Notes: generated by a model not told the origin, from the sequence alone. A stretch of DNA of 43,943 nucleotides from Tessaracoccus sp. SD287 (GCF_017355265.1 NZ_JADIJQ010000028.1:1-43943); one strand, 5' to 3'; shown: positions 1 to 8,219, counted from the stretch's first letter. Numbers and translations: made by a program.

Positions 1-65
1 CTTTACGGATTGTCCCGGTCGATCGACTCGCTACCAGTCCGTGCCCGCACCTGTTGCCGGCGCAG

Positions 66-2876
66 CTATTCGATCAGGTCGACTGGTCGACGCCACAAGC
101 TTGGGAGCAGGTCGCGACGGAGTATTGCCATAAGGTGCGGTGCACCATCCTTGATGTCCCCCAGCGCCTCACCAATGACGAAGGCGTCGTATTCGTCGTC
201 GAGAAGACCTGCCAGAATGTCGCGCTGGTCACTCTCGAGTCCGTCAGCTGTTTGGGCGGCTTCGAAGAGGCTGTGAAGTGCTTCGTTCTCTGAGTTCTCA
301 TGCAGAGTCGCGGAGAACTTCGCCCAATCCACGTCAGGATCGTCCGGGAGCGTCTTCGAGGGGTCACGCTTCACGATGGCCAGCCCGCGCACCATTTGGG
401 TCGCGTCGATTGCTCCTCCGATGCCTGAGATCGCTCGTTGTACTGCTTCGGCGTTGCTTCGTGATGTTGTGAAGCTGCCGAGCGCATCACGGAGCCCCTC
501 GGCTACCAGATCAAGGGCGGCCTGGGACTTGGCTGCTGCCGACATGAGCATGCGGGCGTAGCTGATCTGCTCGAACCCTGCGGGCTCGTCGAGTGCCTTT
601 AGAGCATGGGCGAGCAGCGGGTGCAGGTATTTCGGCTCTGTGACCATCCCGTCGTCGACGATCTCCATAGCCACGTTCGGTCCGACGGGGAACACGGATC
701 CCAGGCGTTCCGGGGCGTCATCCAGGTTCAGGACGAGATCCATGACTGCCTGCTTCTGGTGCGGCTGGGGCTCGGAGAAGTATCGACCCGCAGCGAAGAG
801 GAGGGTGTTGCGCCAGTGTGGTGAGGCACCGATACGGTGAAGGTTCGGAATCGTTTTCTCGAGCTTGCCGGTTGTCAGTGAGTACGCAGCCATCAGCTCC
901 TGAAGTGAGCGCACGTCGAAACCGTAGCCACCACCGAGTTGCGGCACGAGCAGAACGAGTCGATGCGTAGCTGCAGCCAGGAGCCGATCGAGAAGTCCTT
1001 TGTCTCTACCGGAAGGCTCGTACCCGGCATCAGCGAGCACCTGCCAGGCCACGTTTCGAAGCTCTTCGGGCGATAGGACGGCATCAGCCCCTGAAGCTGT
1101 CTCGGTCTGCTTCTGCAGCAGGAGACCGATGCGCAGGTGCAGATCGAGTACCTGCTGCGCATGGTCCCGCAGGAGCGAGCCGAGCTTCTTGTTCTTCTCT
1201 CGCTGCTCAATCGTTTGGTAGTAACCCCAGAAGAGGGCAAATCGGCTTGGTGAGAATTGACCGGAAGACTCCGCGATGATGGACATGATGAGCGTTTGGA
1301 GGGGTGTTCGGAGCAGGTGCTTAAGCCCGTCGTCCTTGGCGGCGGCCTCTAGGAGTGCAATGATCCCTTCCCGCCGGTCCTGATCATCGGGAACCCGCAC
1401 TTTGGTGACCAGTCGTCCGTAGTGGACTGCGTCGTCAACGGTGAGGTCAGACAGATCGATGCGTTGGAAGGTTGTGGATGGCATATCGTCTTGATAGCCA
1501 GTGGGTCGGGTTGTCACGATGATGAGGGTGTCCCAGTCCTCAGATTCGGCGTCTGCGGCGAAAGCCTCGATGTTGGCGATCAGGGTCTGTCGGACCGATG
1601 GCTCCGTGACCTCGTCCAAACCGTCTAGGACGATGAACGAGGGCCAGCGTTTCAACCATCTCTGCAGCTCCCAAGCGGGGATGCTCTTGGATGCCACCTG
1701 CTGGCTGAGGTGTGTCGAGATCCAGCGCACCAGCGTGTAATCACTGCCCGGTTGCTCCAAAGCGTATTTGGCCAAGTCGATGTTCACAGGCCATCGCCGG
1801 TGGGCGGGAACCCTTGCGCCGATTCGCTGAAGCGCGGTCTTCGTCCTGGCCACTGTGTTCTTGTGATCGTCGCCGAGATCCACTTCTTCGCTCACGAACA
1901 CAGCTCGGTAGGCGTGGGTTAGAAACTTGGCTACCGTCGACTTACCGTTTCCAGGTGCACCAGTTAGCACCAGATGTCGGGGCTTCTCAAATAGGGTCAG
2001 GGTCGGCTTAAGGACCTGTTCGCCCCGGTCGAGTACGTGGCTGATGACCCCGCGACTGACTTGGCGCCCACCCGACAGGATCGGCAGGTCGATGACGACG
2101 TCCTCGACTGGGACACCCTTGGTCTCCCCCCCGGCTTCGTCGAAGTGGACACGGCGTTCGGCCATGAGTGCCGTCCGGGCGTGCTTCTTTAGGGCCAGCG
2201 GCAGCTGCGACTGGTTGAGGTTCGGATCGAGGATCGAAAGGTCGGCGAGCACGTCGCCGGCTGTGAGGAATCCATCGAAAGCACGACGTACGTCTCCGTG
2301 AGCATTGAGCAGGGCAGTGATCTGATTCCCGTCCCAGACACGCCATTGGACCAACCTGCGCATTCGGTCTCGTCGAGCCCTCCTCAGTTCCCGGGCCGCC
2401 CGCACTGCTGGCTCGGGGAGGCTGTCTTCCGCCGAATCGTCATCCAGGGCATCAAGGTATCGCCGAATCTTCGTGTTGAGAGTGTCGAACCCGCCACTGC
2501 CTGGGGCGGGGGTAAGCGGGATGTTTGTGGCGATCACGAGATTGTCCGGCGCTATGTCTCGACCCCGGTCCGGGTGGGACCACAGGTCAAGCTCTGTCTT
2601 GACCCTTGCCCACAGCGCAACAACGTCCTTCCCGGCGCCTTCAAGCCTTTCCTTGTGCTTGACCTGGAAGACGGTAGTGCCGGACCAAACCTCTACCGGC
2701 TTACCGTCTTCGCCAGCGGACCAGGCGATGCGGCCCTTGACCACGAACATGTCGCGGCCACCATCCTTGCCGCGCCCCATCGAGTTCACCTGAGCCCCGA
2801 ATTCCTTGATCGCGAGCGCAGCTACGACATCCTGGAAGCCCAAGCTGCCGAGGCGCTGCAGGTCGAAGGTCGCCAT
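66..2876 (-). CDS. Mrr-like nuclease + NACHT STAND ATPase (putative anti-phage protein)
   Basis: 936 aa from the chosen start. Residues about 10-75 look like a PD-(D/E)XK restriction-endonuclease fold of the Mrr type: a GF..VV motif, then GKDGGRD and, about 30 residues on, FQVKHK (the QxK strand). A P-loop GAPGNGKST lies at about 306-314 and a NACHT-style Walker B FIVLDGLDE at about 414-422, followed by a sensor-like VTTRP. The remaining ~450 residues are helical and carry no motif I recognise; they are the likely sensor. Such nuclease-NACHT proteins are known or suspected to degrade DNA on sensing a phage component. I chose the ATG at 2876 because AGGAG precedes it by 4 nt; an upstream in-frame ATG at 2927 lacks a good ribosome site. 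It stands alone, next to a decayed DUF3560-like gene. The defence role is inferred from architecture. Confidence 0.85.
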   Translation of the reverse strand: MATFDLQRLGSLGFQDVVAALAIKEFGAQVNSMGRGKDGGRDMFVVKGRIAWSAGEDGKPVEVWSGTTVFQVKHKERLEGAGKDVVALWARVKTELDLWSHPDRGRDIAPDNLVIATNIPLTPAPGSGGFDTLNTKIRRYLDALDDDSAEDSLPEPAVRAARELRRARRDRMRRLVQWRVWDGNQITALLNAHGDVRRAFDGFLTAGDVLADLSILDPNLNQSQLPLALKKHARTALMAERRVHFDEAGGETKGVPVEDVVIDLPILSGGRQVSRGVISHVLDRGEQVLKPTLTLFEKPRHLVLTGAPGNGKSTVAKFLTHAYRAVFVSEEVDLGDDHKNTVARTKTALQRIGARVPAHRRWPVNIDLAKYALEQPGSDYTLVRWISTHLSQQVASKSIPAWELQRWLKRWPSFIVLDGLDEVTEPSVRQTLIANIEAFAADAESEDWDTLIIVTTRPTGYQDDMPSTTFQRIDLSDLTVDDAVHYGRLVTKVRVPDDQDRREGIIALLEAAAKDDGLKHLLRTPLQTLIMSIIAESSGQFSPSRFALFWGYYQTIEQREKNKKLGSLLRDHAQQVLDLHLRIGLLLQKQTETASGADAVLSPEELRNVAWQVLADAGYEPSGRDKGLLDRLLAAATHRLVLLVPQLGGGYGFDVRSLQELMAAYSLTTGKLEKTIPNLHRIGASPHWRNTLLFAAGRYFSEPQPHQKQAVMDLVLNLDDAPERLGSVFPVGPNVAMEIVDDGMVTEPKYLHPLLAHALKALDEPAGFEQISYARMLMSAAAKSQAALDLVAEGLRDALGSFTTSRSNAEAVQRAISGIGGAIDATQMVRGLAIVKRDPSKTLPDDPDVDWAKFSATLHENSENEALHSLFEAAQTADGLESDQRDILAGLLDDEYDAFVIGEALGDIKDGAPHLMAILRRDLLPSLWRRPVDLIE

Positions 2877-3336
2877 CTCGCTCCTGATCCTGTCGTAAGC
2901 ATCAGAGCGCCCTTCGGCGCCCACCATCTGACACGCTATACGCTGCGCTGGGACTCATCGATATGGAGCCATGAAGCCAAGCCGACCGCTCGTGGGCTGC
3001 GCCGTCAGTGCACCGAGCCACACGGGTCCTTGTCGCTCCCAAGCCAGCTCTCAATCCTTCCCCGATAGGTAATACCCTAACGGTCGGCTCGTGACCGCCT
3101 TACTGCAACGCAGCGCATACATGATGATCGAGTAGGACGCACTCGTGCCGATCCTAAGCGTCAGTACCATCCACAGTCCCGTCCAACTCATCTGGAGCGG
3201 CCTGGTCCTGTGTCGACACGGGACTGTGGCTGGTGGGGGCCGGCGATGCGCACCCTCAGTGCCTTTGATGTATGACTCGCCCCGTCGCAGCCCGCGCAGC
3301 GAGTTCCCGGGTAGTCTCCTCGAGGCTCTGACCGTC
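2877..3336. other. Intergenic region without a credible gene
   Basis: 460 nt between the NACHT gene and the DUF3560-like remnant. Short ORFs here on both strands have no recognisable content and look like chance frames. The only clear structure is a long inverted repeat, annotated separately. The promoter of the NACHT gene must lie in the left part. A TATAGC hexamer near 2939-2944 (minus strand) is a possible -10, but no convincing -35 was found. Confidence 0.5.
3166..3234. repeat. Long intergenic inverted repeat (hairpin D)
   Basis: The arms 3166-3182 and 3218-3234 are complementary at 16 of 17 positions; the core is CCACAGTCCCGT / ACGGGACTGTGG. They are separated by 35 nt. No T-run follows, so it is not a classical intrinsic terminator. 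Its architecture resembles the hairpins at 5553 and 11761, but its arms have a different sequence. Confidence 0.7.
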
Positions 3337-3893
3337 TCAGGCTGAGCGTTCCTGTCCGATGCGGTGCTCATCGAGCTTGGTATAGGGGACCTTCGAGGCG
3401 TGTCCCTGCTGCCCAGCCACCGTCACGGTCTTCGCGTTCACCCGGGTCACGACATACCAGCGACTGCCCACCCTCACCTGACCACCCACCGCCATCGACT
3501 CGGAACCGAGCACCACTGCCCTACCCACAGCGATCTGTCCAACACGAACCTGGCACCAGAAACCCAACTCCACCTCGACGCGTTCCGCCTCAGCACCGGC
3601 GGCCTGCCTGCGTTCAGTTTCGAGTAGGGCGATGCGGTTGGCCACCGTGACCGGCGCGTAACGGCCACGCACCTCGGCCTCGGCCGCCGCGGCCGCCTCC
3701 CGCAACCTGCTCGCTGCCTGTCCTGCCCGGATCCCCTCCGCAGGGAGCCGGGTCACCTTCTCGTAGTGGCGCCGCACCACACCGGCAGTGGGGTGGTCGA
3801 CCAGGATCTGGTCGTCGACGGGCTGCCCCGGTGGCAGCCCGCCCGATCCTCTCCGCGGGAATCGTCCGGCGTCCGGCTGCCGTGCCTGAGGCG
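3337..3893 (-). pseudogene. Decayed DUF3560-like gene (C-terminal remnant)
   Basis: The open frame 3337-3780 gives about 147 aa from a GTG with no ribosome site. The frame stays open upstream through 3893, where it runs into the hydrolase gene. The translation contains GQPVDDQILVDHPTAG, then RRHYEKV, a helical Ala/Glu-rich stretch, ANRIALLETERRQ, and a C-terminal WYVVTRVNAKTVTV. This order resembles plasmid- and island-borne DUF3560 proteins (GQPILVGHHSE ... RRH; a late WY-V-RVN-K-V element). AERI, normally just before the GQP motif, sits in another frame around 3850-3862, which suggests a frameshift. The N-terminal half of such proteins is absent. The family call is from memory of the motif layout, without a search. 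It might instead be a short functional protein. Confidence 0.45.
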
Positions 3894-4580
3894 CTACTGC
3901 TGGCGACTCTGGTCGGCGAGCAGGCGCAGCCCGCCCAGGACGGCGCGCCGTGCCCGCGGGTCGTCCAGCACCCGAAAGTGGCCAGTGGTGTCGATCTCGA
4001 TCTCGTCGGCGGCCCCCGGCAGGCTGAACCCGTCGGGCACGTGCGGGTCAATGCGTGGATGCACCAGCACGATGCGGCTGTTGACCTCCAGTTGGCCTGC
4101 CAGCGCCACGATCGCCGCATCCTGAGGACGCAGGTTGCGCAGGCCGGTGCCGGGCAGCATCCAGTTGGCGTAGCGGGAACCGGCAAAGGGGGTGGCGACC
4201 GCGACCAGGCCGAGGACCCGTCCGCCCTGCTGGGGGTCGAGCATCACCTGCTTGCCGATCAGCCCGCCCTTGGAGTGGGCGACCAGCAGCACCTGGTCGA
4301 GCCCGAGCCGGTCGAGTTCTGCGGCGACGATCCGGGCGCCGCGGCCAATCGAGCCGATGTTCCAACCGAGCCCCGGCACGACGTGGACGGTGTGACCCTG
4401 GCCGCGCAGCCAGTCGGCCAGACCGGTGAGGTAGCGGGAGTTCTCCCAGACGCCGGGCACCAGCACGACTGGAACGCCGGTGGCCGGCGTCAGGACCTGC
4501 TGCACCGGCCGCGGCAGCAGACTGTTCAGGCTGGTCGTGACGGCCACCGCGTAGTCGGCCACCCGGTCAACGAATCGCAT
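3894..4580 (-). CDS. Alpha/beta hydrolase, lipase-like (PGAP1/class-2 lipase type)
   Basis: 228 aa. It has a VLVPGVWENS oxyanion-loop region, the nucleophile elbow AHSKGG (Ser), and a late TTGHFRVL carrying the probable catalytic His. No signal peptide is visible, so it is probably cytosolic. Substrate unknown; the family acts on acyl esters. The start is taken at the ATG at 4580, inside the last codons of the upstream hydrolase gene (overlap 14 nt), which implies translational coupling. A longer frame to 4616 would overlap far more. Together the two genes look like a small hydrolase operon. Confidence 0.8.
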   Translation of the reverse strand: MRFVDRVADYAVAVTTSLNSLLPRPVQQVLTPATGVPVVLVPGVWENSRYLTGLADWLRGQGHTVHVVPGLGWNIGSIGRGARIVAAELDRLGLDQVLLVAHSKGGLIGKQVMLDPQQGGRVLGLVAVATPFAGSRYANWMLPGTGLRNLRPQDAAIVALAGQLEVNSRIVLVHPRIDPHVPDGFSLPGAADEIEIDTTGHFRVLDDPRARRAVLGGLRLLADQSRQQ

Positions 4581-5481
4581 GGCGCATCTGTTGGGCGACG
4601 GCCGGTGCGGTGGCAATCATCAACGAGTGGGCCGCGCCGGGCACAGTGCGACAGACCGCTCCCCCGGCCTCGTACAACGCGTCGCAGAAGTCGTCAGGGC
4701 ACAGCCGGTCATGCTCCCCGCGCACCACCAGCAGCGGCTCGTCCAGTCGGGCGACGGTGTCGAGCAGGTCGTACTCGAGCAGCAGCGGGACCACCTCCAG
4801 CATCCACCGCACCCCCGCCCACAGGTAGTTCGCCAGCGCCCACTTCTTGGCCTGCCGGGGTTCGTGGAGGCTGGTCAGCAGGAATCGCACGGCGGTGCGG
4901 GCAACGCTGACGCGGGTGTCCGGCGGGCTCAACAGGACCAGCGAGCGCAGGTCAACGTGCAGGGCGGCCTCAGTTGCGACGTGGCAGCCGGTGGAATGCC
5001 CGACCAGGGTCACCGGACCCAGGTCGAGGTCGCGGCAGACGCTGGCGACGGCCGCGGCGAACAGCTCCATGCTCGGCTCTGGTGGGTGGGGCAGGCCGGC
5101 GAACCCGGGCAGGTCGACCAGCACCATGTCGTGGTCGTCGATGAACTCGTCGGTGAGCGCGTTGAACGAGCGGGCGGCCATCCCCCAGCCGTGGACGAAG
5201 ACCAGCGTGCCGCGACGCTCGCCGAGTGCCCGACGCCGGTGGTGTCGGACCCAGACGTGCTCGGCGACCGGCATGGTCTCGGTGACCCAGCCCCGGCCCC
5301 GGGGGCCACGGGTCCAGTCGCGCCGCGGGGGCGTGTTGCGGACGTGCCACCCCACCAGTTCGGCGACTCGGTCAATGGCGCGGGAGAGGCGGCGTAGGCG
5401 GCGGCGCAGCCGGGTGGCGGCTCGGCGGACCGACGGGGTGAGCGATGGGTCGGCGGACGTGCTGGCGGATGGGCTCGGCAT
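4567..5481 (-). CDS. Alpha/beta hydrolase fold protein
   Basis: 304 aa. Motifs in order: FVHGWGMAARS (oxyanion hole), VDLPGFAG, the nucleophile elbow GHSTGC, the acid-bearing RGEHD and the terminal AAHSL with the catalytic His, so the catalytic triad looks complete. A basic Arg-rich stretch precedes the core domain. The frame is open upstream to 5631 but that part is hairpin A, so I start at the ATG at 5481. Its 3' end overlaps the second hydrolase. No substrate can be assigned; haloperoxidase/esterase-like members of this fold are common in actinomycetes. Confidence 0.82.
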   Translation of the reverse strand: MPSPSASTSADPSLTPSVRRAATRLRRRLRRLSRAIDRVAELVGWHVRNTPPRRDWTRGPRGRGWVTETMPVAEHVWVRHHRRRALGERRGTLVFVHGWGMAARSFNALTDEFIDDHDMVLVDLPGFAGLPHPPEPSMELFAAAVASVCRDLDLGPVTLVGHSTGCHVATEAALHVDLRSLVLLSPPDTRVSVARTAVRFLLTSLHEPRQAKKWALANYLWAGVRWMLEVVPLLLEYDLLDTVARLDEPLLVVRGEHDRLCPDDFCDALYEAGGAVCRTVPGAAHSLMIATAPAVAQQMRHAIR

Positions 5482-5552
5482 AGGGATCCCATTGTGCCCG
5501 GTGCGGTGGGCGCCGCGCGGTCCCCGGTCAGCCGCCGATTGGGCGGGCCGTG

Positions 5553-5630
5553 TGCAAGTTTCTGTCCCCCAGTGGCCCTCGCCCCCCCATATCCGGGGGG
5601 CTTGGGCCTTCTGGGGGACGAAAACTTGCA
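5553..5630. repeat. Long intergenic hairpin A (GTCCCCCAG-core palindrome)
   Basis: The arms 5553-5572 and 5611-5630 are complementary at 18 of 20 positions. Inside them GGCCC/GGGCC (5574-5578, 5604-5608) and GCCCCCC/GGGGGGC (5581-5587, 5595-5601) extend the stem, so almost the entire 78 nt folds into one hairpin with a small loop. It lies between the PTS IIA gene and the hydrolase gene, both on the minus strand. It shares its inner core with the element at 11761-11836 but has different outer arms. No T-run follows on either strand. Confidence 0.85.
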
Positions 5631-5665
5631 TACAGCGTTACCGGCACCGAACCCGATGCGGCGGA

Positions 5666-6118
5666 TCAGCCGCCGAAGACCAGCGCCGCCCGCCGCTGCA
5701 GGTCCTGATCGCCTTCGGCGGCGAGCAGGGACGTCATCGCCTCGTTGTCCTGCACGCGTTCCAGGACCGCGGTCAGGGCCGCCATGTGCCCGTCGTCCGG
5801 CTTGACCAGGAGCATCACCACGACCTGCACGTTGACCGTCTCACCTGACCCGCCCATCTCGCCGAACGCCACCGGTTCGGAGAGACGGGCGATGCCGATG
5901 CCCGTGGTCAGGACGTGTTCAGGGTCGGAGTGCGGGATCGCGGTCGGCACTTCGGTCGGCAGGCCAGTCGGGTAGTTCCGCTCCCGCTCGGCCAGGGCCG
6001 CCGGGAAGGTGTCACGGGCATGGCCGTGCTCGACGGCCGCGAGGGCCATGGCCTCCAAGACCTCGGACCAGGTGTCGGCGGCCAGTCCGTCCAGGCACAG
6101 GCCGTCCAGCGGGCTCAT
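5666..6118 (-). CDS. PTS EIIA component, fructose/mannitol/galactitol type
   Basis: 150 aa, the usual length of a PTS_EIIA_2 domain. The phosphorylated His is H63 in PTAIPHSDPEHV; the C-terminal half ends in LERVQDNEAM-like helices typical of the fold. It accepts phosphate from HPr and passes it to the IIB cysteine. The start is the ATG at 6118, which lies 7 nt after the IIC stop; a longer open frame to 6319 lies wholly inside the IIC gene. It is the last gene of the IIB-IIC-IIA operon. Galactitol specificity is taken from the IIC partner and could be another polyol or pentitol. Confidence 0.88.
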   Translation of the reverse strand: MSPLDGLCLDGLAADTWSEVLEAMALAAVEHGHARDTFPAALAERERNYPTGLPTEVPTAIPHSDPEHVLTTGIGIARLSEPVAFGEMGGSGETVNVQVVVMLLVKPDDGHMAALTAVLERVQDNEAMTSLLAAEGDQDLQRRAALVFGG

Positions 6119-6125
6119 CGCCACG

Positions 6126-7697
6126 TCAGCGCTCCGTGGGGTTCTGCGGATCGTTGCCGGTGCGCCGGGGCTCGCCACTGCCGGTGGAGTCGTCCCGCAG
6201 CGCATTCGTCGACGTGGCGGGCACGTCGGTCGGCGTGATCCCCCCGGCGTCGGACTGGGCCTCGGCGGCCCGTTCGGCGACGGCTGTGGCCAGAGCCGGT
6301 TCGGTGCTCGCCGCAGCAAGTTCGGCGGCCGCTGCGTGCTCGCGGCGACGCGTCACCTTCATGATGGCGAAGGTGCTGGCGAGGATCAGCACGAAGACCA
6401 CCACGATGGCCCACAGGCCCAGACCGGCGGCACCCATGAACAGGCCGGTGAGCGGGTTGGCGCCGTCGACCAGGGACGAGATGGTCGCGCCCTCCTTCAC
6501 GTCGAAGCCTGAGTCGCGGGCGACGTTGGTGAAGGTGGGGGCGATGGCGGTGGCGATGAACAGACCGCCGCCAATCAGGATGGTGGCGCCGATCACCGAA
6601 CGGATGATGTTGCTCCGGAAGATGGGCACCATGATCGCCACGATGAACGGAAGGGTGGCCAGGTCGACCAGCGGCATCACCTGGTTGCCCAGCGGTGCCA
6701 GTGCGATGGCGATCAGCAGGGTGACCGGCACCATGATCAGCGAGACGGCGATGACCGAGGGGTTGCCGACGGCGACGGCGGAGTCGAGGCCGATGAAGAA
6801 CGAGCGTCCGGGGAACCGCTTCTGGACGAACTCGCGGGCCGCGTCCGAGATCGGAATGAGGCCCTCCATCAGCAGCGAGACCATCCGCGGCAGCAGCACC
6901 ATGGTGGCGGCCAGCGCCATCGCCAGGGTGAAGATGGCGACGGAGTCCGCCCGCCAGTCGTTCAGTCCGTACCCCAGCAGACCAATGATCAGGCCCAGGA
7001 CCAGGCCGAGGATCATGGTCTCCCCGAACAGTCCGAACCGCTTCTGGATGTTGTCAGGGGTGGCGTCCCACTTGCGCAGGCCGGGGATGCGGTCGAACAG
7101 GGCGTTGAGCGGAATCGCCAGCAGGGCGTAGGGAACAGAGGTGCCGTGCGGGAACGAGATGCCCGGCAGCTTGAAGTACTTCTGGACGATGGGTGCAGTG
7201 AAGTCAGCCAGCGCCAGGACGAGCATCAGGTGGAAGCCGGCCGAGGCGAGTCCCAGCCAGAAGCTGCCGGTCAGTGAACCCACCAGCGCACCGATCAACG
7301 CCGAGTGCCAGTAGTTCCACAGGTCGATGTCAAAGGTTCGGGTCAGGCCGACCGCCAACAGGATGACATTGACCACCAGGCCGAACGGAATGATGATCGC
7401 ACCGATCGTCGAGCCGAAGGCGATGGCTGCCGAGGAGGGCCAGCCGACGTCCACGACCGACAGGTCAACACCGAAGTTCTCGGCCATGGCCTGTGCCGCC
7501 GGTGAGACCGAGTTGCCCAGCAGTCCGATGACGAGGTTGATGCCAATGAAGCCCACGCCGATGGTGACGCCGGCGCGGAAGGCCTTGCCGAACTTCAGTC
7601 CGAGGATGAGGCCGAAGATGGTGATCAGGACCGGCAGTACGACCGACGGTCCCAGCAGGTTGATGTAGGACGAGATTTGGGTGAGGAAACGCTCCAT
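6126..7697 (-). CDS. PTS galactitol-type EIIC permease
   Basis: 523 aa. It is an integral membrane protein with roughly a dozen hydrophobic segments. FGLILGLKFGKAFRAG near the N-terminus and VGNPSVIAVSLIMVPVTLL in the second half resemble GatC-family permeases. The start is the ATG at 7697, preceded by AAGGAG. A GatC core should end near residue 450; here about 75 extra hydrophilic, Ala/Glu/Thr-rich residues follow the last membrane helix and a TRRREH boundary. They presumably lie in the cytoplasm. It works with the IIB encoded upstream and the IIA encoded downstream to import and phosphorylate a polyol. No polyol-phosphate dehydrogenase or aldolase gene is nearby. Confidence 0.9.
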   Translation of the reverse strand: MERFLTQISSYINLLGPSVVLPVLITIFGLILGLKFGKAFRAGVTIGVGFIGINLVIGLLGNSVSPAAQAMAENFGVDLSVVDVGWPSSAAIAFGSTIGAIIIPFGLVVNVILLAVGLTRTFDIDLWNYWHSALIGALVGSLTGSFWLGLASAGFHLMLVLALADFTAPIVQKYFKLPGISFPHGTSVPYALLAIPLNALFDRIPGLRKWDATPDNIQKRFGLFGETMILGLVLGLIIGLLGYGLNDWRADSVAIFTLAMALAATMVLLPRMVSLLMEGLIPISDAAREFVQKRFPGRSFFIGLDSAVAVGNPSVIAVSLIMVPVTLLIAIALAPLGNQVMPLVDLATLPFIVAIMVPIFRSNIIRSVIGATILIGGGLFIATAIAPTFTNVARDSGFDVKEGATISSLVDGANPLTGLFMGAAGLGLWAIVVVFVLILASTFAIMKVTRRREHAAAAELAAASTEPALATAVAERAAEAQSDAGGITPTDVPATSTNALRDDSTGSGEPRRTGNDPQNPTER

Positions 7698-7767
7698 GTC
7701 CACTCCTTGGGGGATGCGTGGGAGTCGCGGCCGGTGATCCGGATGCGGGATCAGGCGGTCACGGCGA

Positions 7768-8043
7768 TCAGCTGAGGTGCTTGTCGATCTCGGCGAAGAC
7801 GGCGTCCACGCCCACACCGGTCAGCAGCGGCAGTGCGGCGACGGTGGGGACGGTGACCGAAGCTGGCACCTCGGTGGTGGCGACGATGAGGTCCGCCTCG
7901 AAGTTGCCGTTGACCAGGTCCATGACCTTGCCCTGGCGGATGTCGGCCTGCAGGCCCTTGGACTGGAGGTGGTCGCGGATCTTGCTGACCACCACCGTTG
8001 AGGTCGCGACACCGGTGCCGCAGACAACGAGGATGCGTTTCAT
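7768..8043 (-). CDS. PTS galactitol-type EIIB component
   Basis: 91 aa, normal for a stand-alone PTS_IIB of the lactose/galactitol-like class. The phospho-acceptor is Cys8 in the P-loop-like VVCGTGVATST. It relays phosphate from EIIA to the sugar entering through EIIC. It is the first gene of the operon; the start is the ATG at 8043 behind AAGGGAGAG. The 70-nt gap to IIC holds only the IIC ribosome site and no visible terminator. Expression is probably controlled at the palindrome just upstream. Confidence 0.9.
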   Translation of the reverse strand: MKRILVVCGTGVATSTVVVSKIRDHLQSKGLQADIRQGKVMDLVNGNFEADLIVATTEVPASVTVPTVAALPLLTGVGVDAVFAEIDKHLS

Positions 8044-8061
8044 GGAACTCTCCCTTGAGCC

Positions 8062-8081
8062 ATTTGCATAGTTGTGCAAAT
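8062..8081. promoter_or_regulatory. Palindromic operator candidate for the PTS operon
   Basis: ATTTGCA (8062-8068), six spacer bases, then TGCAAAT (8075-8081) form a perfect dyad starting 19 nt upstream of the IIB start codon. It is notably AT-rich for this genome. Its size and symmetry suit a DeoR-, GntR- or LacI-type sugar regulator. The regulator gene is not in the neighbourhood. The position near the start fits repression. Confidence 0.6.
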
Positions 8082-8180
8082 TAGATGAAACATCTTGCAG
8101 GCGGGAGACTAGCACCACCGTGACGGTGATATCGATCACCTGCCCGCGTGTCTGGCCGTGCGTTTGAGGCGGGAACGACA

Positions 8181-8208
8181 AAGGACCCCGCCAACCGGCG
8201 GGGTCCTT
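8181..8208 (-). terminator. Intrinsic-type terminator after tRNA-Ala
   Basis: A perfect 12-bp stem AAGGACCCCGCC (8181-8192) / GGCGGGGTCCTT (8197-8208) with an AACC loop, beginning 12 nt past the tRNA 3' end. On the minus strand it ends in CCTT followed by TG, so it has only a weak U-tract. It may also stop transcripts arriving from the other side. Confidence 0.7.
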
Positions 8209-8219
8209 CATCCATCAAG

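Noticed and set aside
3051..3371. 106-aa minus-strand frame across hairpin D
   Set aside because: It covers the inverted repeat and has no family motif or ribosome site.
5553..5630. Hairpin A as an ordinary intrinsic terminator
   Set aside because: No U-tract on either strand, and a homologous core with different arms recurs elsewhere, so termination alone does not explain it.
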